64,000 nucleotides of DNA from contig NC_063995.1 of assembly GCF_932276165.1 (NCBI RefSeq), forward strand, positions 2,604,001 through 2,668,000. Reading direction: 5' to 3'. A model generated the notes under the pieces. That model was not told the origin of the DNA, did no database searches, and was given only the letters and a program-made list of their open reading frames with translations. The position numbers were made by a program, and so were the translations under genes. This stretch comes from Plutella xylostella (lineage: Eukaryota; Arthropoda; Insecta; Lepidoptera; Plutellidae). How positions within the stretch are numbered: position 1 is the stretch's first letter; every line of letters begins with the position of its first letter. Shown here one piece after another: positions 33,901 through 45,900 of the stretch.

Positions 33901-36900
33901 GAATATTTTTTTTCGCCAATTTCCAAAACTCATAGAACAAGAGTTGTTCAGAATGACCCTCTGATCACCCCCTTTCTTGGGCTTAGTATACCCTTTTTAC
34001 AACACCCTTTGATTCGACAATATTCGTGATAATTTAAGACACGGATTGTATGACAGCTCATTCGTAACTTTTTTCTCAAGCTAAAGTAACCCTTCTCGTC
34101 CGTTTCGGGGTTAACACGAGTGAGTCGCGTACATCACCCACACGGCTCGTACGATCTCAAGTAAGGTTATTTGGTCTCATTTATTGATGTTTATGGTTGG
34201 GTTGTCCATTTTAGCTCAAATTATAAATCACTAGATTTTGCCCGCGGCACTCCTACACTATTTGCTCTTAAATAACTCGATCTAATTTTCTACTTTGATA
34301 TCGTAACTAATTATTAAAAAACCGCATCGAAATCCGTTGTGTTTTTAGAGATTTGGGTAGCATGTACAGATAATCTCGGAAAGCGACTTTGCTTATACTA
34401 TGTATGTACTTAGTGATTTAGGAAAATTATCATATTAATTTAAAAGTATGCACACATGCAAGCCAACCTCGATGCTCTCAGCCAAGAGGCGGCGAAAATA
34501 GGCCTGAAAATTAACATCCGGAAGACCCAAGAGATGCGAACAGGTGTACAGAATATGACCCCGCTGCAGATCGGTGGTGAGGCAGTGGAACGCGTTCACA
34601 AATTTACCTACCTCGGCAGCGTTGTCTCAGAAACAGGAGGTACAGAAGAGGACGTCATTTCGCGGATTGCCAAAGCCCGAGCTACTTTCGCGCAGTTGCG
34701 ACCAATATGGCAATCACAAAAGTTAACCAGAAGAGTCAAACTGAAAATATTCAGGTCAAACGTTAAGTCCGTGTTGCTATATGGTTGCGAAACGTGGAAG
34801 GTAACCAAAGCCATCTCGCACCAGCTTCAAGTCTTCGTGAACCGATGCCTTCGACGCATACTCCGAATATACTGGCCCAATAAAATCTCCAACGACCAAC
34901 TGAGAGAACGGTGCCACGATACCCTGATCGACCAGCAGATCAAGCGACGCAAGTGGAACTGGATTGGCCACACGCTCCGAAGAAATTCTGACCACATACC
35001 CAAACAGGCGATGGATTGGAATCCGCAAGGAAAGAGAAAGCGTGGCCGTCCCAAGCAGACCTGGCGTCGCACGGTAGTGGACGAAGCGAAAAAGATCGGG
35101 AAGTCTTGGTGTGAAATCAAACGCGAAGCTCAAGACAGGTTGCGATGGAGAGTCACTGTGGACGCCCTCTGCCCCATCCAGGGGACATAGGATACTAAGT
35201 CAAGTAAGTCAATTTAAAAGTATAAGATACAAAGGACCCTCCCCGAGTGACGAATCAACTGTGTTTTAAATAAAATATTAACTCGTTTTCGTATGATTGT
35301 TGCGAAAATACAGGGAAATGTCATGGTCTGTTTAAATAAGATTAAAGTGTATGTATGGGTTGCAGAGGGAGAAAACAACGAATGTTAGTTAAGTACCTAC
35401 TTCATGCGAATTTTCAAAATTTGTCCAGACCAAAAAGAAGCAACTTTGATAGCATTCTGGTTGCCTGGAGTAAGTCTTCCCGTGTGCAGGTGGAAGGGCA
35501 CAGGGGACAAGAGAGTAAATTCTCCATAGTCTGGGGGGCGGTACCACAGTCGCATAGGTAGGTTGGTACCAACGGTATAGCCCCACTTGCAAAGATTGTC
35601 CTTGCAGCAGCCGACCTCTGCTCGCAACCGATTTAGAGTCTTCCGAATGTGCCAGGGAAGACTGTTACCGGGAGCAAGTTAGTTACTGTACCTAGACTCC
35701 ATTATACAAGATGATTGATCTTACTGTTACAGTCGCATGTTATGTATGATATAACTTAGAATATTAATGCGTGACGAAATACAAATATTATTTATCTTAT
35801 TACCAGAAGACATGTTATGGGCCCTTTCACATGCCCTTAGCCCTGTCACTTCGCATCAATTATAGCCATATTCAAGTTTAATTATATGCATGTATGTATA
35901 GGTAATTAAAACACGATATATACAGAGTAATTTATCTAAATTAAACAGATGTGTTGAGTGGCAGTCAGGGTGTTGACGAACCATTTTTGGTTCGTATCAG
36001 GTACTTAAGATTTTTAAACGATACATTGTTACATTTACGGTGATCGATACTGTATTGTATGTACTGTGTTTTAAGGGATTAGATTGGTAAAATCAGTACA
36101 CATAAGTTAAACGCTGAAGGCCGCGGCATAGATACAGGGTGTTGCAAAAAGGGTACCTATACTAAGCCGAAAGGGGGTGATTCAGGGGCTCACGAGACTT
36201 TTTACTATGGAGAACGATTTTTTTTCGCGAATTTCCAAAACTTTGTAGAACAAAAGTTGTTCAGAATGACCCCCTGAGTCACCCCCTTTCGGCTTAGTAT
36301 ACCATTTTTGCAACACCTGTATAATATAGATCAATACATCGGATATAAAATTTGGTGCAAGCCATCTAATTTTTTTCTGTTTGCTAGCCATCACCATAAT
36401 AACAGTTTTATAATGATCGCCACAAGGAAGCATAGTAGAAGACATTGCCATATGACAATAAGTAGGTAATCACGTGTAGACTGTGGCTCAACTCCGCAAG
36501 TCATCTATAGTGCCACAAACTTATCTGTTCCGGTGACAGCTCAAATAAATGTCTAATATTTCTTAATTCTATAAGATTTTAAGTTTGCTCGTATTGTTAT
36601 TTTGCTCTTGCGGTGTTAATAAACCCATCTAATCTTTTAAAATATACAATTCATTAGTAAGTAATGAGATATGGATCAATTAAGTTCGCTGTCACCGGAA
36701 CAGATAAGTTTGTGGCACTATAGTTGCCTCTACTCACAAATGACAACGTAGATTTTTTTTAAAATTACTTTTGAAATAATTTTACTAAACTGGCCTTCAT
36801 TGCCATTTTATAGATTTGTCTGAGAATATAGTTATTAATACTGATTCGGTATGCATTGCTATATATTTTATAGAAAAGTAGGTTTTTTAAGTTTTTATAC

Positions 36901-39900
36901 AGTTCAATACACTCAACAACAATAAACAAGACCACCACTGCGGAACAATTATTATTGTATATGGGTTTTATTTGTTGCGGTTAGTTTAGTTTAAAAACAT
37001 TCAACATTTATGACGAATATTGGCATCCATCCAACGAAGGGCGCCTGGACCGGTGGATGAGACCCCACCGGATTTCTGTACACAAAACATCCTGTCAGCA
37101 TGTGGGTCAAATTACTTAACATTCAATATTATGTTAATTTTAAAACGTGATAATTTGCAATAACACCACTCTAGTGCGTCTACAATGTTTATTTCTGACG
37201 TTTTAACTGCTGAGGTCCAATCGTAAAAACATAGATGTTTGTAGTGCCTAGTTCTAGTAACTATTTATGTTAACGTTTTGTTTGCATATTTCTGGTTACT
37301 GACTGAAGAAATGTTGAAGGTAATAGTTTATTCGAATCATCCAACTAAGACACGGCGACAACATTATCTATCGTTGCATGCAGCGCCAGCAAGCATAGAG
37401 TTGTATTCCAAAACAAAGAATATAAGGTATCTATGTCCTTTTATACATAAAGAAATTAAAAACACCTATGTTTTGTCTTATTTCTTTGTACCTAATGTGT
37501 TTAGATTTTACTATAGAATTAAGTATTTATGTAGTAGGTTTCATTTGTTTTTGGCAATAAATGCTATTTTACTTTACTTTTACTTTACTCTGTAGTAGTA
37601 TGTAAGTAATACAAAATTATACATCATCTGTTAGTAGAGAAGGCCCTCACTGCACTTCATGTACCTATCTGACATAAACAACGCATCTGAACATGGAGCT
37701 TTTTGACACGTTTGATGGTCGATTAATGGCCGAGCTAATAGTGCTTCGCGAATTCTCGTTAAAGCTCCTAGCGGCGGGTCACCCACCTCGTTAGGAGTTG
37801 AGACTATACGGCCCGTAACCTTGGCATTTTCGTGTGGTGCTTTACATTTTGCCTTTAATAAGACCATGGAGGTGCGTGAGAACCGAACAGGTGGGTTACT
37901 CCAGCTATGAACAAAATAATAACGTAAAACGCGCGTGAGCTGCCAGACAAACGGTACCTACCTCTAATGCAACGATAAAATCGTCGTTAGCTCAGAAAAG
38001 TAAAGTGTAGAAGAGTAGAGTGACCCCCTAGGCTTGGAAACTGTCGTGATACATCTCGTTACAGCGTTCTTGAGCTTTGTTTACTAAAATAACGCGCTGA
38101 ACACACAAGCACCACACTGTCAGGATGAAAGGTAGACATGACTTGTAAACAATGGTAGTGTCAAGCACACATCGGCTGTAGATAACACCGCTCAAAACTG
38201 ATCCTTCACATGCTACATTTGAGGGCTTTTACTGTAAAGTGTCTGAAAGGTAGTATAGTACGGTCAGCTGCATAAGTAGCTATACACTTTTGTACATAGT
38301 CAAACTACCTACATAACCAACTGTCGATGTTTGAAGGTAGTTTGTGAGTTTGAAAAGGTACAAATGTGTACAGCTACTTATGAAGCTGACTGTACCTACA
38401 TGATGCATGCTTTCTGACATTGGCGACAGCACACGACATTTGGATCACGAATATCACGATACACAAGCGATACACATAGACGGTATTGTTCTATTGTGGT
38501 GCTAATCGCTCGATTGACAGATGCAGTTCACGAATAGGGCTGCCACTGGCTATAACGTACTTTGTTGTGTATGATGTTATGTAATGTAGTATTAATAGGT
38601 CTAGGTCGTTTAAAAATAGTTCCACTATTTATTGAAGCTATTTTTAAATCATTTTATAAGGCTATTTCAGGAGTACTTACCTAGATACAGTCAGAGTACG
38701 TGTTACATTTTACTATCGATGTCCAAAAATATGTATCATGTAAATAAATTAACGAATTTGAGTTAACATTAGATTCATTTAAATTACTAGCATTTTATAA
38801 TATTATTATTATCGTCAAGTTCAGAAGCAGAAAGATTTGTAATCTCGAAAGTAATAAAAATTATGCCGTTACCGCTATCTCGCTTCTATTGTTTCACATA
38901 ATATACTCAACTCATTTTATCTAGGATTCTTATACATATAACAGTTTAGTCTTTACTCTTGAGCCGGTGGCAGCCCTACGGTTGCACAAGCGGGGTGGGT
39001 TGACGCAACAGCGGCACAATTCGGGGCCGTGAACCGAACCTGTTCCCAGCCACAGTCATTCATGATTAAACACTCGAAAGGTCAAACGCACGTCCGAATT
39101 GCCTAAAAGCTCTCGTTGAGCTTTTGGTAAGATTGTGTTTACCGTTGACGCAGTTTAGCACACAAATGATTTCGATAACGAGTACATTGAGTAATTTTGT
39201 ATGAAAATATGAACAGCGCTCCTGGCGGTCGGTAGCAGAACTGAAATTTTCCTACAAAATTCATCGAGTAATTTTACTTCACGTTCACGATGAAAATTCA
39301 TGCTAAGGGTCAGTTCGTTCAAACGACTTCTTACAATAATGAAATTCCTAATCCAATAACATTATATTGTCAATTTAATGCAACGTAGTTACTACATCTA
39401 TTCGCCCTAATATATTTTACGCGTAAATCATTATATTCTTTGAGCATACATAGATAGGTAAGATTATATCGATTTAAGCTTTGCCTTTCTAACCGTCCAA
39501 CAGTCCAACGTATCAAATTACTAGGTTGCACATAAAATTATCATTTCCAATCATTTTATATGCTGTGAATGAACCGTAGAAGTATGTATGTATATTTATA
39601 CCTATGTACCTATATATTAATTCATTAATCATAGCAATATCTCGAGCACGACTGTAGATCACTATCTCTACATGGAGATTGGTTCTCTACAAGATTGAAT
39701 CGGTCTGAATGTTATCGGATATTTGTTAACTAAATCGATTGTCACATTGAATTAAGGTGGTCGCCGTTTTATTGATGTCAATAGATAGATATAATAATTT
39801 GATATTGGTTGTTTTCAATGTAATTTGGCAAACTTACAAACTTACTCAGTATGAAAATATGTATAAAAAAGCTAATATATTTTAAGGGTTTTTTATTGAT

Positions 39901-42900
39901 TCAAAAGCAGTTAAATTAAAATGTATTATTAATACTACAGTATTTGCCATTTCGCTTCATGACCCAGAGGTCCCGGGTTCGATTCCCAGGTGGGACCATC
40001 AATTTGTGTTTCTAAATTGTGGTTCTAAGTTTGGTTAGGACATAGAAGGCTGATCACCTCATGTTCGAAACAGTGAAACGATCCATGCTGTCGGATGGGC
40101 AAGTAAAGCAGTCGGTCCTGCGCCTAGCTCTCTCCAGTCGTGTCGGTCAATCCGTCCCATTGGGCTATGAGAGTGATGGAACAGAGAGTGCTCCTGCGTA
40201 CTGCGCACACACTTGGGCACTATAATCTACTCCTGCGTAGATGGCTGATCTCAAATGAGATTGGCCGCCGTGGTCGAAATTGGGCTAGGAGGACATTTAT
40301 AGGCATATAATTGTATTAATTGTTGCAATTAAGAAATGCATACATGCACTATATTTATATATGTATGTTTGAAATAATAAGAAAACAGCTTATAAAAACA
40401 AAATATCCCGTCAAATTTTCTAAAATAATTTTCAAAGTAAGTAAAGATCACTAAAATTCATTGTGTCGTTCTCATGCTATTGTGAAATCGGGATTCTTTT
40501 GTAGGACTATATTGTATAGGTATTATGTACATGTACACACTGTTCTTACAATGACATGAAATAGGCGTAGAGTGTCACGAGCATTGAAAGTAAACTAATG
40601 AATGCTAAATACACAACCCTTGACCCTGAGATGTCAGAAACGGTTCTACAGACTGGTAATATATTGCTAAGAAAAGGTCATCATCATATTCACAATCAAT
40701 CCACGGAATTAAGAACTTAACTGTGACAGATTTGTTAGTAATATGTCACCTTAATTCGTTTTAAAACAATTCTTACATCTTCAGAGGTAGCTGGTATAGA
40801 GGCTGTTATTCTCCATAGGTAGTAAAAAGTCACGTGACCAACAAAGTTTATATGGAAAATGTTTTTTTTTTCGCGAATTTTGACATTCTGATTTTAGTTT
40901 TGGGGTTAGATACTCGTATACCATGCTGAACATGTAGGTTCGGCTTAGTATACCCTTTTTGCAAAACCCTGTACAATAAAAATATGCAGTTAGTAGGTAG
41001 TTACTAGTCAGGTACATAAATATGCAAAGTGTAGTTTGGCTTTTATAAGAATAATATATTTTTCATATACATACTTATCATATATGTTTTAAGTTATTGG
41101 GTAAAGTAGGTAAACGGAATCATGGAGAAGAAGACTTATTAAAATGTCTAATAATAAATGTCATATTATTAATAGCAAATCTTAATTAACAACAAACAAG
41201 TTTTACTTAAAAATAGATAATGATCAATTTATCCATTGATTACAAACTTCCGGAATAAACTTCAATTTAAAAGTAGTTACTAGTGGTGATCAATGCTACC
41301 AATATCCAGATTATCAAGTACGCCTAGAGTCGTGTCTCTAATGTTCGTTACATAACTGGCGATCTATTTGCAGGGTCAAGGTGTTTATTCGATTCTGCAT
41401 AATCATCGACATTTGTCATAGATTAACAATATATCAACCAGATGGAGTGTCAGCGCAAAATAAACGTCGCGACAAATAACACCCCACTTCTACCACTAAG
41501 CTCTTATTTTGAAAAAGTTCGGCTACAAGTTTTGTGACTTTATAGATAGATAGATAGATAAATCGTTTATTTGTTCCACTTAAACATAACACATATAAGT
41601 AGTTACAACAAATTAGATAAGTATTAGTTTATTCAATGAACTTAAAGGTTTGAAAGATTTTGAAAGAAGTTTTGCTTCGTTTTTGTTTGTTACATCATTA
41701 CCGTCAAGATTGGCTACATAAGCCACATCCGGGCACACCAACGAAGCCTTAGGCTCGGGACTATAGAAATGTACTGATGCGGTCTCCCTCACACGCCGAC
41801 GTTGGCGCGTAGATGTAGTGAGCATCGTGACGCGGCCTACGGCGTGACACTGGACGCGATCTACGGCGCGTAATAGGAGACCCGGGCCTAAATCTCCATT
41901 AGCAGTCGCCGTAGCCGTATCGGCTTGGAAGACATCATCATCATGTTACCATCTTGTCCGTATTGTCAATCTAAATCCTTTGTCAATTCGGTGTATTAGT
42001 TGGGTAGGTGGGCGCTATATCAGATGTAGAGTCAGCAGCCGCGCCCGCGCCGTGTTGCGTGGGATCAGTGAACATGCACAAAAGTGCGTACAGACCGTGT
42101 CATATCACAATCAATGTCGGCTTGTCGGTGTGTGTCAATTTGTCAAAAGTACAAAGGTAAGTAGGTAGGCAGGTAACAAAGTAATAAATTAGAGGGCAGT
42201 ATACCCAATAATACCCATATAGACCCTAACCCCCTTATTCATAAAAACATACCGGACGCTTTAGCAAATTGTTTATTGTCAGAGAGGGACAAAACAGTTC
42301 AATAGCTATAGCGTCCAGTAACTTTTTTATGAATAAGGGGGTCATGTTGTAACTATACTAGGGTTAGCACTATAGCACTAGGGTTTATATTTAACTAGCT
42401 GTACCCGCGAGGTTCTCTTCGCCTTAAAAAGTTTTCCCGTGGGAATTTCGCGATCAAAAGTAGTCTATGTTCTTCCTTAGGGTCTAGACCAGCTATACTC
42501 ATACTGCGGCCCGCGGGCCGCATGCGGCCCGCCAGGCCTCTATCAGTGGCCCGCGTGCCATGAGAGATAATAGGGAATATGCGTGTGTTTTTTTATATTA
42601 TATTCGATAGTTTACATCGCTTTATAATAGTTAAAAAAAACAAAAAAATATTGCTTGTGGCCCGCGAAACCATGACTTAAACGTTTTTGTGGCCCGCGAA
42701 AAAAAAAAAGGTTGAGTACCAGGGGTCTAGACCATATGTATACCAAATTTCATTCAAATCCGTTCAGCAGTTTTGGAGTGAAAGAGTAATAGGCATATAC
42801 TCTTACTTTCGCATTTAAAATATTAGTTAGGATTAGAATTAACACTAACCCCCTTATTCATAGAGAAGTTACAGAACGTTTTAACTAATAAACTGTTTTG

Positions 42901-45900
42901 TCCCTCTCCGACAAAGTACAATTTGTTCTTTGACAGAGAGGGACAAAACAGTTTATTAGTTAAAACGTATTGTAACTTTTCTATGAATAAGGGGGTTATA
43001 ATTTATTAAGCTCTGTAGGTAATGTACCTGAACTTAATGTAATAAGCTCTCACTCTTTACATTTAAAAGTACCGATAGAGTATTGAATATTATCGTTCTG
43101 AGTCTCTCGCTTAGATCGGTATCGGAAGATCACTTGGGCAATATAGAATTTCATCAAATTAAAGGAGAAAGTTAAGCGGCAAAAATAAAATAACACGTTA
43201 CAAAACACGACATAAGAAAGTAAATGGACCAATAAACGGCCATTCTAATATCGTCTACTCTACTAGCCTGTATTTGGCAATATACTTAGCAACTACACAA
43301 TAATGCGTTATCTGCAATTATTGCGGTCCACACTCGATCATTTTATTATCGTTTCGAGATCGCTATGTTATCGTTGTGCGTAAATTGAGCACACACAGTT
43401 CCAGTTGACTCTTACGAAGTTCGAATCAAGATCTCTAAGAAGTAAGGATCATTTGTCGATCTGTCCACCACTATACCATAAGACCATAAAGAGATGTTGT
43501 AAGTAGCCGTTGTATACTTAGCGGAGATTACCTGAGCTCATATTGGCTTAAGCAGGCTTATCTCTAACACCTCATTATCTAGATAGCCAGCCACCGTGAA
43601 ATGAAGATGTTTAGATAGCAATCTTACACTAGAAGATAAGTGAATATTGTAGCTGATGTTGTTACAGATATATTGTAATTATGAATGGTTGCATGTTTGG
43701 AACACACGCGATGTAGAATAGCATGTCTCGTGAGTTGTGATTTTTCAAAATAGGATAAACATAGATGTTGTTAGGTTATACTTAACCTACTGAACAACAT
43801 GAAATGACCACATATGACACGACCGCGACCTACCATTGTTTAAACTATTCCTATGTGATTCGCCATAACAGTGACGCCGCATCAAACAATTAATCTAATT
43901 ACTATGGCACACCCCCTAAAATCGTACAACCGGGAAATACCAGTAGAATACTATCAATGTTGTTATTATCATTTTGAGATTAATACTATTTAATACATTT
44001 CAGATAAAACTTTAAAATATGTACCTACTTATCAAAAAAAATATTTGTTTGAATTGGATTTAAAGTTTCTTGATTAAAACCTAATAGATAGTTATGATTA
44101 ATTACTATACAAAATCACGTTATCGCGCATAGTATTTATTGTATCAGGAGAAACGTCAGAATATTATGGTATTCAGGTTTATGACCAGCAGTGGACGATT
44201 GATGCCTGATCTTACAAATACTGCGGCGGTGGCGGCGTGCCGATGACAAAAACTTGAGCAGGACTAGGGCTTTACACTCTGGGCAGTCAGATTTACGCTA
44301 ATCTGACTGCTTCATCCTGTTACCACTATGACCAACCATACTCTAGCTCTTGTGTTTATCACCGACACAATAATAATTATAACACCGGTTAGTTAATCAG
44401 TCATGAGGCATTATTATTGGCTGATCTTTTTCTTAGGGTGTTAGAGACAAACACTATAGATTCTTCGTGGTTAGAAAAGTATGAGACAGTTAAAGCGCCA
44501 TTTAATGAACGAGCTAATGATTAAATAAAAAGGAGATTCAACCAGATGCCTGCGACATATACATATTATGTACATAATGTATAGTTCGCTGATACATCAC
44601 TTCTTCCGTACAGGATGATAATCCTAATAATGACGGTATTTATCCTTCCTTTGCTTTTTGGCAATAATCGCGCCTTTGTATGCAAATTATTAAAGTACGC
44701 TTGTACCTCTGTTGTATAATTTGTATATTTTGTGAGCACTAATGTTTTTATAAATAAATTCATACATATAAATACATATGCTCACGACTGTAATCCCTGA
44801 AAGGGTAGTCAAAGGATACTCGCAAGTGAGCTACCAGCTTTTCGCTGTAAATTTTTGTGCTCACGTGATAGGTAGCGAGCCGTATCGCCGTTTTGGAATG
44901 AGTACAATGCACCTACACATTTACCCACTTATTCATAGAAAAGTTACAGAACGTTTTAGCTATTAAACTGTTTTGTCTTTCTCCATGAAATAAAGATTTG
45001 TTTTATGACAGAGATCGACAAAACAGTTCAACAGCTAAAACGTCATATATTACTTTTCTATGAATAAGAGGTCTAAATCTAATTAAAAACCAATATCCTT
45101 CACATACCTGCACAATAGTAGCAACTAGTAGTCCGAAGCACAGCGCGATGCTGGTGACCTGCGGCGCGGCGGCGTCGGTGACGGCGATGCACGCCGCCAC
45201 GCCCACAGCCGCCAGCAGGAAGCTCCCCAGCAGCTCCGCCACCAGCTGTCGCCAGATCAGCTTGTTGTCCGTCACGTCGGACAGACCGAGAAGAGAGGAC
45301 GTCCCTGAAGAGAGAGGGAGGGGTAAGAGAACGAATGAAAAAAATATGTTACCCATAGTAACCAGTGGTTCCCAACCACTTCTCATAGTAAAGTCACCTG
45401 AGCATTTTTAAGGAGCAAAAGTTTATATTTTGCGATTTTTCAAAAGTTTGTTTTGTTCTACTACTTTTAAGTAACAATCTGTGTCTCAATTTAGGTAAAC
45501 TTGTGTAAAGAATTTAGTAAGTATACTCTACGTTAGTATTAAATAGTTAGGTAAATAGGTATATGACCATGATATGACTTAATATATCAAAGATTTTTGT
45601 AAAACTGCCATAACAAATTCACCAATGTAAATAAACTCAACAATTCCGTACGTCATACTCGCTGAAACAAATACAGTTGATTAAATATAAGTAACCTAAT
45701 TAAATAGTAAACATGGATATCACCACCAAAAATTATCTGACTTCTGAAATTCAAATTATCATTACAATGTTGGTAAATATTAATTAATTTCAAGTAGTCG
45801 AACTAAAGTTGTTCAGAGCTGAAAGATTAGGAGAGCTAGATTAGATTTACAAAAAAAACGAGCGAAAAGTTTAGTGTGAGTTATGGATTCTTTCGCGGGA

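Larger units (their letters stand above)
25355..45107 (-). other. Aquaporin intron 2, about 19.75 kb, repeat-rich
   Basis: The very long intron separates the exons for helix 2 and the first NPA. It contains the elements listed separately (28704, 29536, 30807, 33770, 34450, 36134, 36505, 38261, 39950, 40780, 42230, 42395, 42490, 42849, 44932). No coding exon of another gene was recognised in it. About 26000-28600 and 37000-38200 are plain AT-rich DNA to my eye. Confidence 0.7.

Noticed and set aside
34777..35133. Minus-strand ORF of 118 codons
   Set aside because: Antisense of the LINE reverse-transcriptase frame.
37278..37595. 105-codon ORF in aquaporin intron 2
   Set aside because: AT-rich with Phe/Tyr/Leu excess expected of random AT-rich sequence; no homologue recognised.
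44934..45107. Extension of aquaporin exon 2 past its donor
   Set aside because: The open frame continues into the MITE copy, but GTATGTG is a good donor and the protein joins exon 3 exactly at the conserved site.
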